Of a stretch of 45,789 nt of DNA, positions 8,212 to 17,278 are shown piece after piece. A program made the position numbers and the translations under genes. The notes under the pieces were generated by a model. It searched no databases. It had not been told where the DNA came from and saw only the letters and a list, made by a program, of their open reading frames with translations. This stretch comes from Clostridia bacterium (GTDB taxonomy: Bacteria > Bacillota > Clostridia > Oscillospirales > CAG-272), in NCBI GenBank assembly GCA_017452525.1, contig JAFTMG010000006.1, forward strand, positions 1 through 45,789, written 5' to 3'. Within the stretch, counting starts at the first letter, position 1. The number at the start of each line of letters is the position of its first letter.

Positions 8212-10473
8212 TCACTGAATGTCGGTTCGCTCTATCACGCCCGTGCGCTGTTCTCTGCGCAGACGAGCTCGGTAGAACAAGAACGGAATGGTGCTGGACA
8301 AATAACCGCACGCCATCGAGATTACAATGCAACTGATCAAAGCGGGCACGGAGATATAAAATTCATATCTGGTTCCTGCGCCAATGCCCAAGGAGGACAT
8401 CAGACGGTTACAGAACAGGAATACCAATCCGCTCGCCGAATACGCAAGGATCAACGAAATGAATATCGATATGACCGCCATATAAGCGCCCGACACACGG
8501 TGAACTCCCTGCAATTCTCTTTCCGTTGTACCGAAGGACCGAAGCACGTCCATTTCGGGACGGCGCTTGGCATAGAACAAGGTCTGCGAGAAGAACCAGA
8601 CAAGCGGACAGATGATCAAAATCAGCACTGCCAGGATCATCACGCGTGTGGGAAGATTTTGCATATACAGCAAAGTGCGCTCCAGATGTCCCCCCATCTG
8701 CTTGACCTTATAGCCGGAATGGAAGCTCATCAAAGAACGGATCTCCTCGTTGGCTTCGCTCATCTCTTCCGTGGTAGCATCGGGCTCCACGAAAACAGAA
8801 ACGTTCTGACGAATCGCCTTGGTGTCCGCCAAGGTCTCATAGGTGTCATTGGGAATACCGAAGGTCAAAAACGCACCTGCTTCACTGTTATGGATCACGG
8901 CTCCTATGGTGTATTCGGTATATTCAAATCCAAATTGCATGATCTGCTGGCGAAGAAGCTCCTGTGCATTGAGCTGTTTGCCGTCGATTTTTCCGTTGCG
9001 GTAGGCAAACGACGCCAGAATGATCTTATCGCCCGGCTTGAAATCAAACATTTTGGTATTGGCGATCGAGTCGCTGATCAGCACCGTGTTTTTCTGGGTC
9101 AGCACCGAGTAGGGGTCACCTTCGATCTCATACAGATCGTTCTGTACGATCATATCCAGCAAAGGTTTATCCAAAGCGGTATACTGATACTGATTGGTTG
9201 CGATCGGGTAAGCGGCATTCTCTTCACTCGGGACCGTATATCCCGCTGCGGACGAGCCTTGTGCCGCTGTCAGCAAAATATGGTCGCTGTTGAGCGATGC
9301 CATCATGGTGTTTTCCCACCAACAATATCTGACACCGTCCACCGCCATGATCATTTCCACCGTTCCGTCGTCGATATCCTCCGCAGCGGACAGTTGGAAC
9401 TCCTCGATGGGAGTAGCCAGATTAGTCATGACCATCTGCCGGATATACAGTCCGCACAGGAACAGTGCGCTGAAAGCGGTTGCGGTGGCGATCAGCTTCA
9501 CAAAATACACACGGAAGCGCCACGTCGAAAAGCTTTCGTAATGCAAGGGCATCTTCCTTCCCAAAATACGGAAGGATCTTCTGGGCGACGTCACCAGGTT
9601 GGAGTTATCCTGCGCCACGATCAGTGACATGGGGGCTTTGTGTGCCATCCATTTCATGGGGAGCCAAACACTGAAGATCACCGCGATCAGATTAAACAGC
9701 GCAACCTTCAGAACGGCGGAAAGAACGAAATGGAAAGCAACGCCGACAGACCGATAGACGAAGACCATCGAAAGGATCGAGACGATCATCGATGGCAAAA
9801 AGGTCATCAGAGAGATCATCAACAATTCCCATACCGCGGTATTGAATAGCTTGCGGAAGTCCGCGCCGCAAGTCATATAGACACCATAGAGGAACTTATA
9901 GTGATTGATACGGATATTGTACAGCGCCATCAGAAGCAGGATTGAAAGCACCGTCATCAAAGCCATCAAAAGCCAATATTGCGTGGTACTCTCTCTGGTC
10001 AGACCGGAGCCGTATTCGTAATCGTACAGAGGCGTGTATGTTACGTCAAACTCGTTAGCGTTCACACGCATCGGGCGAATGAAATCCTTCTCAAATGCCT
10101 GCCCCGCGGATTTGATATCCGCCAAGGTAACGTATGCGGTATAAGTAGTACGACCGATCATGTCATTGTAAACTTCAAATTCGACCGAATCGTACGCTCT
10201 CTGAGACTCAAACTGGCTATAATACACCTCATTGTTCAAAATGGTATATTGCTGACCGTTCATATAGCGGATGATGATATGATGCTCGTAGTTATCCTCC
10301 GCGACACGACGGATATTATCCTTATCGGTGTCCGTGGAAAAGGTCAGTGTCCAAAAAAACATCTGCACAACAAATACCGCGGCAAAAAAACAAAGATATT
10401 GACGGTAATTAAAGCGCACACTTTTGAATGCCCTCTTGAAATTGATGCTCAAATAATCCTTGAGTTTGTCCAT
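8212..10473 (-). CDS. ABC transporter permease with two FtsX-type halves
   Basis: 753 residues from ATG 10473, which has AAGGA 9 bases upstream; the longer frame to 10539 lacks a site. Predicted layout: TM1 (~22-42), an outer loop of ~140 residues, three helices (~185-300), a further helix (~345), an outer domain of ~240 residues and three C-terminal helices (~640-735). This 1+3 plus 1+3 plan is that of two fused FtsX domains, so one polypeptide may replace a LolC/LolE-like pair. It is first in the operon, before its ATPase, the reverse of the commoner order. Such systems extract lipids or peptides, or signal to wall enzymes; nothing here picks between them. Confidence 0.85.
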   Translation of the reverse strand: MDKLKDYLSINFKRAFKSVRFNYRQYLCFFAAVFVVQMFFWTLTFSTDTDKDNIRRVAEDNYEHHIIIRYMNGQQYTILNNEVYYSQFESQRAYDSVEFEVYNDMIGRTTYTAYVTLADIKSAGQAFEKDFIRPMRVNANEFDVTYTPLYDYEYGSGLTRESTTQYWLLMALMTVLSILLLMALYNIRINHYKFLYGVYMTCGADFRKLFNTAVWELLMISLMTFLPSMIVSILSMVFVYRSVGVAFHFVLSAVLKVALFNLIAVIFSVWLPMKWMAHKAPMSLIVAQDNSNLVTSPRRSFRILGRKMPLHYESFSTWRFRVYFVKLIATATAFSALFLCGLYIRQMVMTNLATPIEEFQLSAAEDIDDGTVEMIMAVDGVRYCWWENTMMASLNSDHILLTAAQGSSAAGYTVPSEENAAYPIATNQYQYTALDKPLLDMIVQNDLYEIEGDPYSVLTQKNTVLISDSIANTKMFDFKPGDKIILASFAYRNGKIDGKQLNAQELLRQQIMQFGFEYTEYTIGAVIHNSEAGAFLTFGIPNDTYETLADTKAIRQNVSVFVEPDATTEEMSEANEEIRSLMSFHSGYKVKQMGGHLERTLLYMQNLPTRVMILAVLILIICPLVWFFSQTLFYAKRRPEMDVLRSFGTTERELQGVHRVSGAYMAVISIFISLILAYSASGLVFLFCNRLMSSLGIGAGTRYEFYISVPALISCIVISMACGYLSSTIPFLFYRARLRREQRTGVIERTDIQ

Positions 10474-10537
10474 ACGGTTCAATCCTTTCAAAACAAAAAA
10501 GAGGAACGATATCTTTATCTTCCTCAATAGTGCGATC

Positions 10538-10567
10538 ATATTATCTGATCACGGTCATCTATCTCAA
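10538..10567 (-). promoter_or_regulatory. Possible promoter of the FtsX-type exporter operon
   Basis: TTGAGA (10567-10562) and TAATAT (10543-10538) lie 18 bases apart on the minus strand, about 65 bases before ATG 10473. A partial match to sigma-A. The 341-base gap 10474-10814 holds this site, an AT-rich hairpin near 10660-10680 and the pckG control region; no other gene is seen in it. Confidence 0.35.
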
Positions 10568-10689
10568 ATAGCTCAGGAAAAATCAATATTTTACCATTAG
10601 ATTATATCACACAAGTATCCTTTTTTTCAATAGGTTCACACCAGAAACATGATATCCAATATCTATAATTTTTTTCAAAAAAAATTGTG

Positions 10690-10705
10690 CATATTGCGAA
10701 ATATG
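10690..10705. promoter_or_regulatory. Inverted repeat upstream of the pckG promoter
   Basis: CATATT-GCGA-AATATG is a perfect 6-bp inverted repeat ending 20 bases before the pckG -35 box, a suitable place for an activator or a carbon-responsive regulator. Short palindromes in AT-rich DNA can be chance. Confidence 0.3.
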
Positions 10706-10725
10706 GGAAAATTCCAACTTTGCAC

Positions 10726-10754
10726 TTGCATTTTTCATGAAAACATAGTAAAAT
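10726..10754 (+). promoter_or_regulatory. Sigma-A promoter of pckG
   Basis: TTGCAT (10726-10731), 17 bases, TAAAAT (10749-10754), about 60 bases before the ATG. The same pair of boxes with the same spacing precedes pgi on the other strand. Confidence 0.6.
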
Positions 10755-10814
10755 ATAATATGGATAACGATGGTAAATCATTATTATAAAATATAAAAGG
10801 AGAATGAAACAATT

Positions 10815-12602
10815 ATGACCAAAAACAAGTTTGTTCTGGATTGGATCAACGAGATGGCTGAGCTGGTTAAGCCCTCCAATATCGTTTGGATCGATGGCAC
10901 CGAGGAACAGGCAGAGGCTCTGCGCGCAGAGGCTTGCTCCACCGGCGAAATGATCAAGCTGAACCAGGAAAAGCTGCCCGGCTGCTATCTGCACAGAACC
11001 GCCGTCAATGACGTTGCTCGTGTAGAGAACAGAACCTTTATCTGCACCTCCAAGAAGGAAGATGCAGGTAACATCAACAACTGGATGGATCCCGAGGAGT
11101 GCAAGGCTAAGCTGAAGAAGCTGTATGCAGGCTCCTATCAGGGCAAGACCATGTACGTCATTCCCTACTCCATGTCTGTTGTCGGTTCTCCCTTTGCAAA
11201 ATACGGTATTGAGCTGACCGATTCCATCTATGTCGTTCTGAACATGCTGATCATGACCCGCGTTGGTCTCGATGTTCTGGAGGCGCTGGGTGACTCTGCT
11301 GACTATATCAAGGGTCTGCATGCAAGAGCAGATCTCGATGAGGAAAACCGCTATATCGTTCACTTCCCCGAGGAGAACGCAATCTGGTCCGTAAACTCCG
11401 GTTACGGCGGAAACGTTCTGCTGGGTAAGAAGTGCTTCGCACTGCGTATCGCATCCTACCTCGGCCGTAAGGAAGGCTGGATGGCTGAGCACATGCTCAT
11501 CCTCGGCGTTGAGTATCCCGATGGCGAAGTGAAGTATGTTTGCGCTGCATTCCCCTCCGCTTGCGGCAAGACCAACCTCGCAATGCTCATCCCGCCCGAG
11601 TACTACTCCAAGAAGGGCTACAAGGTTTGGTGCGTAGGTGACGATATTGCTTGGCTCCGCGTTGGCGAAGACGGCAGACTGTGGGCTGTTAACCCCGAGA
11701 ACGGTTTCTTCGGCGTAGCTCCCGGTACCAACCTCAACTCCAACCCCAATGCGCTCTACACCACCATGAAGGATACCATCTTCACCAACGTTGTTCATAA
11801 CACTGCTGAGAACACTGTTTGGTGGGAAGGTCTGGATAAGAATCCTCCTCAGCCCGGCAATGCCATCGACTGGAAGGGTAATCCTTGGGATTGCACCAAG
11901 TTCGACAAGAAGGATAAGTCCACCTGCGGCGCTCATCCCAACTCCCGCTTCACCGCTAAGGCGATCAACTGCCCCTGCCTGTCCAAGGAATTCAACAATC
12001 CTGCCGGCGTTCCGATCTCCGCTATCGTATTCGGCGGTCGTCGTGCAAAGACTGCTCCGCTGGTTTACCAGTCCACCTCTTGGCAGAACGGTACTTTCGT
12101 AGGCTCCATCATGGCTTCCGAGACCACTGCAGCTGCTGCAGGCGCTGTTGGTGTCGTTCGTCGTGACCCCATGGCTATGCGTCCCTTCGTTGGTTACGAC
12201 ATGGGTGACTACTGGGCACATTGGCTCACCATGGGCACCAAGATCCCCCACGCTCCCAAGATCTTCCACGTCAACTGGTTCCGCACCGATAACGAGGGCA
12301 ACTTCATTTGGCCCGGCTTCGGCGATAACATGCGTGTTCTGATGTGGATCCTGGATCGTTGCGCAGGTAAGGTAGATGCTGATATGACGGCTATCGGTTA
12401 CGTTCCGAAGGCTGAGGATATCTGCATTGAGGGTCTGGAAGGCATCACTCTGGATACCATCAAGGAGCTGCTCACCGTTGACAACGCTTCTTGGCTGGAA
12501 GATATCCAGAACATCAAGGACTTCTACAAGCAGGTCGGTGACAGAGTTCCCGAGGCTCTCTACGACGAGCTCGCTGCTCTGGAAGCAAGACTCTCCAAGT
12601 AA
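10815..12602 (+). CDS. pckG: Phosphoenolpyruvate carboxykinase (GTP)
   Basis: 595 residues, the usual length for the GTP-dependent enzyme, which interconverts oxaloacetate and PEP. Diagnostic blocks: VNSGYGGNVLLGKKCFALRI region (~195-215, metal-binding Lys), FPSACGKTNLAML kinase-1 loop (~245-257), VGDDIAWLR (~275), FGGRRAKTAPLVYQS (~405) and RPFVGYDMGDYWAHW (~455). The ATP-dependent form, common in other Clostridia, has different loops. An AAGGAG site lies 12 bases before the ATG. Codon choice is markedly more biased than in neighbouring genes (long runs of AAG, CTG, GTT, ATC, TCC), a mark of high expression. In anaerobes this enzyme often runs toward oxaloacetate to feed succinate or propionate formation, but the direction cannot be read from sequence. 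Confidence 0.97.
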   Translation: MTKNKFVLDWINEMAELVKPSNIVWIDGTEEQAEALRAEACSTGEMIKLNQEKLPGCYLHRTAVNDVARVENRTFICTSKKEDAGNINNWMDPEECKAKLKKLYAGSYQGKTMYVIPYSMSVVGSPFAKYGIELTDSIYVVLNMLIMTRVGLDVLEALGDSADYIKGLHARADLDEENRYIVHFPEENAIWSVNSGYGGNVLLGKKCFALRIASYLGRKEGWMAEHMLILGVEYPDGEVKYVCAAFPSACGKTNLAMLIPPEYYSKKGYKVWCVGDDIAWLRVGEDGRLWAVNPENGFFGVAPGTNLNSNPNALYTTMKDTIFTNVVHNTAENTVWWEGLDKNPPQPGNAIDWKGNPWDCTKFDKKDKSTCGAHPNSRFTAKAINCPCLSKEFNNPAGVPISAIVFGGRRAKTAPLVYQSTSWQNGTFVGSIMASETTAAAAGAVGVVRRDPMAMRPFVGYDMGDYWAHWLTMGTKIPHAPKIFHVNWFRTDNEGNFIWPGFGDNMRVLMWILDRCAGKVDADMTAIGYVPKAEDICIEGLEGITLDTIKELLTVDNASWLEDIQNIKDFYKQVGDRVPEALYDELAALEARLSK

Positions 12603-12614
12603 TTACTTGATTTT

Positions 12615-12650
12615 AAAGGCTGCCGCATTTGCGGCAGCCTTTCTTTTTTT
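12615..12650 (+). terminator. Terminator of pckG
   Basis: A 12-bp stem, AAAGGCTGCCGC with GCGGCAGCCTTT around an ATTT loop, followed by a run of Ts: a textbook intrinsic terminator 13 bases after the stop. Confidence 0.95.
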
Positions 12651-12670
12651 GATGAGAGGCAAAGCGCAAA

Positions 12671-13813
12671 TTACTCTGAAATGCTGTTCACTATATCAAG
12701 AAGGTGAATGAAACGGGAATGTTGATTCAGTTTTTCTATTCCCTGATCTGACAATTTGTTTTGTAGTTTCTTTTTTATGATTTCCCTGCAAATTCGCTGC
12801 TTAAACTCACGCTTTCTCACAATCGGCGAGCAGACAACTATCGGGTAGCAGTTTTCTTCGTCTGTTTCTCTGTTCAAAAGATCAATATAATACATAATAG
12901 ATTTTTCAACAGAATCCATTGCTTTATCGGTTTCACCGATAGCAAGATAAGCTTGGGCGAGCAACAAATAACAATCTCCGGAATCAAAATCGTGATATGG
13001 CGGCGGGCACTCATCTTTGAAGATTGCTTTCATCACCGCAAAGAATCTTTCATAAACATCAATAGCATCAGTATATTTACCATTTTTGTAATATGCCTTG
13101 CCTAAACGCGCGATATTGTTCTCAAAGGCTTGGAGTGAATAATCAATATCACTACACAAACAAGTAACTTCTCGCTCGTGATCGCCCATATACTCATTCA
13201 CGATTGCCATAGTAGAGTATAGCGTAAGGTCTGTTCGAACGGGAAAATTGCGAGCTTCGGTCGTGGCTAAATCAAATTTATCATTTGCACTATATAAGAA
13301 AACTAAATTTTGTCGCGCCCACAAAACATCCGAGATGTTTTTTGAATTCGCGATGATAAAATCAGCCTGTCTGATCGTTTCGTGAATGATTGCTTCGGCT
13401 CGTTCTTTGGCGTATAACCATCCGTTATCCGGCAATGAAAGAGAAACACCCAAATTCATACAGTTATATGTAATGATATAATTGTTAGGATGCTTCTTCA
13501 GGCCGTCCAACAAAACATCGTACGCCTTCAGATATGTGTCGAGTTTACCATATTCTTGAATGCCGTTTGCAGTTGAGACGATCTTGAGTGCATCTTCAGT
13601 TTCAGATGTGGGGTCTATGCCAAACAGAAAATCTGTGCTCACATCAAATATGGTCGCTAAAGGCACGATCTGCGAAATATCCGGCATTCCGTAATCGTTT
13701 TCCCATTTTGAAATTGCTTGATATGTAACACCTAATCGCTCTGCAAGTGCTTCTTGTGTGAGTCCTCGCCCCTTGCGTAGGTTCTTTATAATTTGCCCCA
13801 TGGTCATTGTCAT
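12671..13813 (-). CDS. XRE-family regulator with TPR-like C-terminal region
   Basis: About 380 residues. An N-terminal Cro/C1-type helix-turn-helix (GQIIKNLRKGRGLTQEALAE, then VTYQAISKWEND) is followed by PDISQIVPLATIFDVSTDFLFG and ~300 residues of paired helices that look like tetratricopeptide repeats, for example AYYKNGKYTDAIDVYERFF and AQAYLAIGETDKAMDSVEKS. This plan recalls peptide-sensing Rap/RRNPP regulators, though no pheromone gene was found nearby. The third Met (13813) is preferred because GGAGG lies 7 bases upstream. It is paralogous to the gene at 44375-45499. A weak promoter (TTTAAT, 17, TATAAT) sits at 13884-13856. Target unknown. Confidence 0.85.
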   Translation of the reverse strand: MTMTMGQIIKNLRKGRGLTQEALAERLGVTYQAISKWENDYGMPDISQIVPLATIFDVSTDFLFGIDPTSETEDALKIVSTANGIQEYGKLDTYLKAYDVLLDGLKKHPNNYIITYNCMNLGVSLSLPDNGWLYAKERAEAIIHETIRQADFIIANSKNISDVLWARQNLVFLYSANDKFDLATTEARNFPVRTDLTLYSTMAIVNEYMGDHEREVTCLCSDIDYSLQAFENNIARLGKAYYKNGKYTDAIDVYERFFAVMKAIFKDECPPPYHDFDSGDCYLLLAQAYLAIGETDKAMDSVEKSIMYYIDLLNRETDEENCYPIVVCSPIVRKREFKQRICREIIKKKLQNKLSDQGIEKLNQHSRFIHLLDIVNSISE

Positions 13814-13929
13814 AATCATACCTCCGTTCGTGGTTCATATCGGTAGCGTATTTTAATTATATCACATATTTCATGACTATTAAAGCGATGTAAAAATGAA
13901 TGACCTAAACTTTTCGTTGAGTTTTTGAT

Positions 13930-13978
13930 AACACAAAAACACCACCAAAGAAGATCCTTGGTGGTGTTCGTGTTTTCT
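13930..13978 (-). terminator. Terminator at the end of the acylation operon
   Basis: An 11-bp stem (13938-13948 with 13958-13968, ACACCACCAA against TTGGTGGTGT plus one pair) is followed on the minus strand by TTTTTGTG. It lies about 50 bases after the stop of the DHHW gene. Confidence 0.85.
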
Positions 13979-14018
13979 CCACTAAAAATGCAGAAACGAA
14001 TGACAGTTTCTTTGTTTC

Positions 14019-15125
14019 TTACCGCAACGCGGTACTGTTATTGATAATTGCGGTGCTGTAAATAAACAGCACATCATCGACAGTACTGAAATCCACCACG
14101 CTTCCGAGCATCTGGCTCATAATATAGCGGGTATCCAACAGAGTGATCTTGCTGTAGCCTTCGATCAACAGAGGTGTCAGGCTGGAGCCAAAGGAGTCAC
14201 GGAAAACGATCAGTTCCCTTTCCTCGACCGCGTTGGGATTCTCAATAACAAGATACGCCGCGGCACCAGAGAGAAATACATCATAGGGGTCGTTTCCGCT
14301 GAACTTCTCCAAATGATATACCGGTGTGTTTTTCTGGGTCTCAAAATTGAATACCGTAGCTTCCTCGATCACGTGATTTGTCAGATAGGTGATCGTATCC
14401 GGCTTCAGCGCAAGGGCGGATTGACCGTGATATACACCGTAAAACGGGGAGAGCTGTTTTTGAGTAAATTCAAAGCTCAGCTTATCACGAACGCCCATCG
14501 CCGAAGCAAGGCGGTCAGCTACATCAAGGATCTTATCCTGACTCCAATGAGAGTCAGTTGTATAGTAATCGCCGATCTCAAGACAATCCATGATATTGAT
14601 ATAGGTCATATAATCAATACCGCTATTGAGTTGAGCGATCATTGCTTCATAATCCATAGCAGGATAGCCGTTTTCCTCTGCGATAAAATAATTCTTATCC
14701 GGTACCACGGAATAATACACCTTCGCATCGGTATTGGCAAGATGCTTGTCGTAGATTGCCTTCCAATGATTCATCGCATAATCCACCATGGATTCATCCA
14801 ACGGATATTCCAATTTGGAAACCGTACCGTCTACGACATAGATATCATTGTTGTCTTTCTGATGAAAAATATTGAACTGAACCCACGCTTTGATGCTGCG
14901 GAAGGTATCTCGCAACGGAAATTGATCCAGCGTATAATCCTCGAATTCATCGATGTTCTTACCGTCAACGATCTCCGCCCAGGTCAAGGTCGGAAATTGC
15001 GCCAACTGGCGACGCTCACTGGTCGAAATATCGATTGGCTTATGCAACACACACATCAAGAACATGACCAGAAAAAACATACCGATGATCGAGGTCACAA
15101 CAATATTCTTTACATGATTTTTCAT
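14019..15125 (-). CDS. DHHW/AlgJ-like membrane-anchored protein of envelope O-acylation
   Basis: 368 residues with one N-terminal membrane anchor (~9-28) and an extracytoplasmic domain. Marks of the DHHW/AlgX-AlgJ group: SERRQLAQFPTLTW (~36-49), FPLRD, YYSVVPDKNYFI, TTDSHWS (~187-193, carrying the Asp-x-His pair) and VFRDSFGSSLTPLL (~318) with the family's serine. These SGNH-like proteins accept acetyl groups passed across the membrane by an MBOAT partner and place them on a polysaccharide. The gene starts 18 bases after the MBOAT stop, as expected for such a pair. The acceptor polymer is not identified; wall polymers are likeliest in this Gram-positive. Confidence 0.88.
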   Translation of the reverse strand: MKNHVKNIVVTSIIGMFFLVMFLMCVLHKPIDISTSERRQLAQFPTLTWAEIVDGKNIDEFEDYTLDQFPLRDTFRSIKAWVQFNIFHQKDNNDIYVVDGTVSKLEYPLDESMVDYAMNHWKAIYDKHLANTDAKVYYSVVPDKNYFIAEENGYPAMDYEAMIAQLNSGIDYMTYINIMDCLEIGDYYTTDSHWSQDKILDVADRLASAMGVRDKLSFEFTQKQLSPFYGVYHGQSALALKPDTITYLTNHVIEEATVFNFETQKNTPVYHLEKFSGNDPYDVFLSGAAAYLVIENPNAVEERELIVFRDSFGSSLTPLLIEGYSKITLLDTRYIMSQMLGSVVDFSTVDDVLFIYSTAIINNSTALR

Positions 15126-15143
15126 TCACAACTTCCTCCTTTC

Positions 15144-16547
15144 TCAGAATCGGAAATACAAGAACGGGTTAAAGGATCCGTCCACCAGATATGCGGTGAT
15201 CACAACGATCAACGCGATCTGAACAACAGGCTCACCGACCGTCAGAATCCAATCGCCAGCCTTGATGGTACGGAATTTTTCAACCGCACGCTTGACAAGA
15301 GGCGTTGCACCAACGATACCAAGCACGAGAACCACACCGTAGCTACGCAGGTAATACAGCGTCTCACTATTGAAGAACGGGATCTGCTGTAATCCCAACA
15401 TACCGCCGATATCGGAAATTGCCTGCCCCATACCGTTGGCATTGAAGATCACAAAACTGATGGCTATGACAAACAAAACGTAGATATGCGAAAGTACTCT
15501 CGGAATCTTGGCAAGAAGCTTACCCAAGAAGAATTTTTCGAGCAACAAAAACAGCGCGAAATACAAGCCCCATACGATAAACGTCCAGTCTGCGCCATGC
15601 CAGAAGCCGGTAAGAAACCACACGACCAAGGTATTACGGAACCACTTCAGCTTGCTGACGCGATTGCCTCCAAGCGGAATATAAACATAGTCGCGGAACC
15701 ATGTACCGAGCGACATATGCCATCTACGCCAAAATTCTGCAACGCTCTTGGAAATAAACGGATAGTTGAAGTTTTCGAGAAAATGGAATCCAAACACGCG
15801 ACCAAGACCGATTGCCATATCACTGTAACCGGAAAAGTCGAAATACACGTGCAGGCAGAATGCCAAAGCATAGACCCAATAAAAGACAAAACTCTTTTCG
15901 TTGGATGCGCGGAATATCTCGCAAAGTTCGCCGAGCGTATTCGCCAGCAAAACCTTTTTGCCCAAGCCGAGAATAAAGCGGTTAAAGCCTACCGCAAAAT
16001 TCGAAAACGAATGAGTGCGTTCCTTCAGTTCTGCCTCCACCGTGGTATAGCGGACGATAGGACCTGCGATCAGCTGTGGGAACAACGCAACATAGGTAGC
16101 CAGACGTACAAAGCTTTTCTGAACCTGTGCTTCCCCGCGGTAAACATCGATGGTATAGCTCAGTGTCTGGAAAGTATAGAAGCTGATACCGATCGGAAGC
16201 GCGATTTTCAAAAGCGGGATCTCCGCCCGGGTGATGACATTGATATTGGTAATAAAGAAATCGGTATATTTGAAGAATCCAAGCACCAAAAGGCTGGTGA
16301 CAACCGATGAAACCAAGAACACTTTACTCCACTTGGTATCCCGGAAGCGGTCGATCAGCAATCCATGAATATAACTTGAAACCGTAGTTGCAAGCATCAA
16401 CAGCGTATAGATCGGCTCTCCGTAAAAATAGAAGAACAGGCTGGCGATCAGCAGTACAAAGTTTTTAAATTTGAACGGGACGGCAAAGTAAAGTATCAGT
16501 ACTATCGGCAAAAAATAATACAAAAAGCTGATACTGGAAAAAAGCAT
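15144..16547 (-). CDS. MBOAT-family O-acyltransferase (AlgI/DltB/PatA-like)
   Basis: 467 residues, polytopic with roughly 10-12 hydrophobic segments. Family marks: SISFYTFQTLSYTIDVYRG (~128-146), YVALFPQLIAGPIVRY (~158), YFDFSGYSDMAIGLGR (~240), FWRRWHMSLGTWFRDYVYIPL (~270) and TGFWHGADWTF (~315) with the invariant catalytic histidine. MBOAT proteins move acyl groups, usually acetyl, from the cytosol to an outer acceptor. GAGG lies about 8 bases before the ATG. It sits between a small lipoprotein gene and the DHHW gene. It is not the D-alanylation DltB: no dltA, dltC or dltD genes are present. Confidence 0.93.
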   Translation of the reverse strand: MLFSSISFLYYFLPIVLILYFAVPFKFKNFVLLIASLFFYFYGEPIYTLLMLATTVSSYIHGLLIDRFRDTKWSKVFLVSSVVTSLLVLGFFKYTDFFITNINVITRAEIPLLKIALPIGISFYTFQTLSYTIDVYRGEAQVQKSFVRLATYVALFPQLIAGPIVRYTTVEAELKERTHSFSNFAVGFNRFILGLGKKVLLANTLGELCEIFRASNEKSFVFYWVYALAFCLHVYFDFSGYSDMAIGLGRVFGFHFLENFNYPFISKSVAEFWRRWHMSLGTWFRDYVYIPLGGNRVSKLKWFRNTLVVWFLTGFWHGADWTFIVWGLYFALFLLLEKFFLGKLLAKIPRVLSHIYVLFVIAISFVIFNANGMGQAISDIGGMLGLQQIPFFNSETLYYLRSYGVVLVLGIVGATPLVKRAVEKFRTIKAGDWILTVGEPVVQIALIVVITAYLVDGSFNPFLYFRF

Positions 16548-16569
16548 ATCACACTACCTCGTATAGACA

Positions 16570-16605
16570 TATGACGGGCGAAGTCCGTAAACTGCGCCCG
16601 TCATA
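16570..16605. other. Intercistronic hairpin between lipoprotein and MBOAT genes
   Basis: TATGACGGGCG (16570-16580) pairs perfectly with CGCCCGTCATA (16595-16605). There is no T run on either side, so it is not a simple terminator. It sits between the lipoprotein stop and the MBOAT ribosome binding site and could set mRNA processing, partial termination or relative expression. Confidence 0.6.
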
Positions 16606-16622
16606 ATTATTGTTTGATCGAC

Positions 16623-17234
16623 TTACGCTGCAAAAGAATTGGGGCACATCAGGAAAAATACGGTGGTCTCATAGGCACCGACCGTCATCTGATCAGCCGA
16701 AGTGCAAACATTCCAACGAAGGTCTGCATTTTCACTCAGATTCTTGATAAATGCATCTACATCTGCACCCTCAGGAAGCTCAAAAATATAGCCCATAATA
16801 GGAGTGGTGCCGATCATAGGCATAAAGATCGCGCCGCTTTCGTAACCGGTGATCTTATAGTTACCGAAGCCGGAGAAGAATTCCTGGTTGGCTTCAAGTG
16901 CCATTGCCCCCATCATGATCTCCTGAGGGATCACACCGGAAGCAAGCATCTTGTTCGCCATCTCCTCGGCACCCATTTCAGGATTTTCCTGCTTTGCAGC
17001 AAGGAAGGCATCCCACATCTTACCGCCGGGAGTATTGGCATCCACATCGGGGGTTACAATTGCTGCCTTATCTTCCGCAGGAGCCTCGGTGGTAGTCTCA
17101 GTAGCAGAGGTGGTTACATCATTTGCGGGAGCAGTAGTGGTGCTCTCTGCATCGTTGGCATTGCCGCAGGCTACCATGGATGCGCACAGCAGTGCGCTGA
17201 GAGCGATGATCATCATTTTTTTCAGGTTGTTCAT
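16623..17234 (-). CDS. Small lipoprotein of unknown function in ECF/acylation operon
   Basis: 203 residues. Signal peptide with lipobox SMVAC (Cys ~23), then a 35-residue Ala/Thr/Glu linker and a compact C-terminal domain of ~140 residues (PGGKMWDAFLAAKQENPEMG onward) with no family I recognise. AAAGGA precedes the ATG. It starts 44 bases after the anti-sigma stop. A position downstream of a sigma/anti-sigma pair and upstream of the acyltransferase suggests an envelope sensor, a stress-induced surface protein or a partner of the acylation machinery; none is shown by sequence. Confidence 0.75.
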   Translation of the reverse strand: MNNLKKMMIIALSALLCASMVACGNANDAESTTTAPANDVTTSATETTTEAPAEDKAAIVTPDVDANTPGGKMWDAFLAAKQENPEMGAEEMANKMLASGVIPQEIMMGAMALEANQEFFSGFGNYKITGYESGAIFMPMIGTTPIMGYIFELPEGADVDAFIKNLSENADLRWNVCTSADQMTVGAYETTVFFLMCPNSFAA

Positions 17235-17278
17235 TGGTTTGGTTTCCTTTCAATTATATTATTTTAAATAATTTCTTT

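Noticed and set aside
8107..9627. Plus-strand reading frame (506 codons) opposite the FtsX-type permease
   Set aside because: Rich in His, Gln and Arg as expected for an antisense shadow; no start signal.
10602..12269. Long minus-strand reading frame (555 codons) opposite pckG
   Set aside because: It lies antisense to an unmistakable PEP carboxykinase, has no ribosome binding site or protein family features, and arises from the strongly biased codon use of pckG.
15144..16547. DltB of teichoic acid D-alanylation
   Set aside because: The MBOAT gene has no dltA, dltC or dltD beside it and is paired with a DHHW protein, which points to O-acylation instead.
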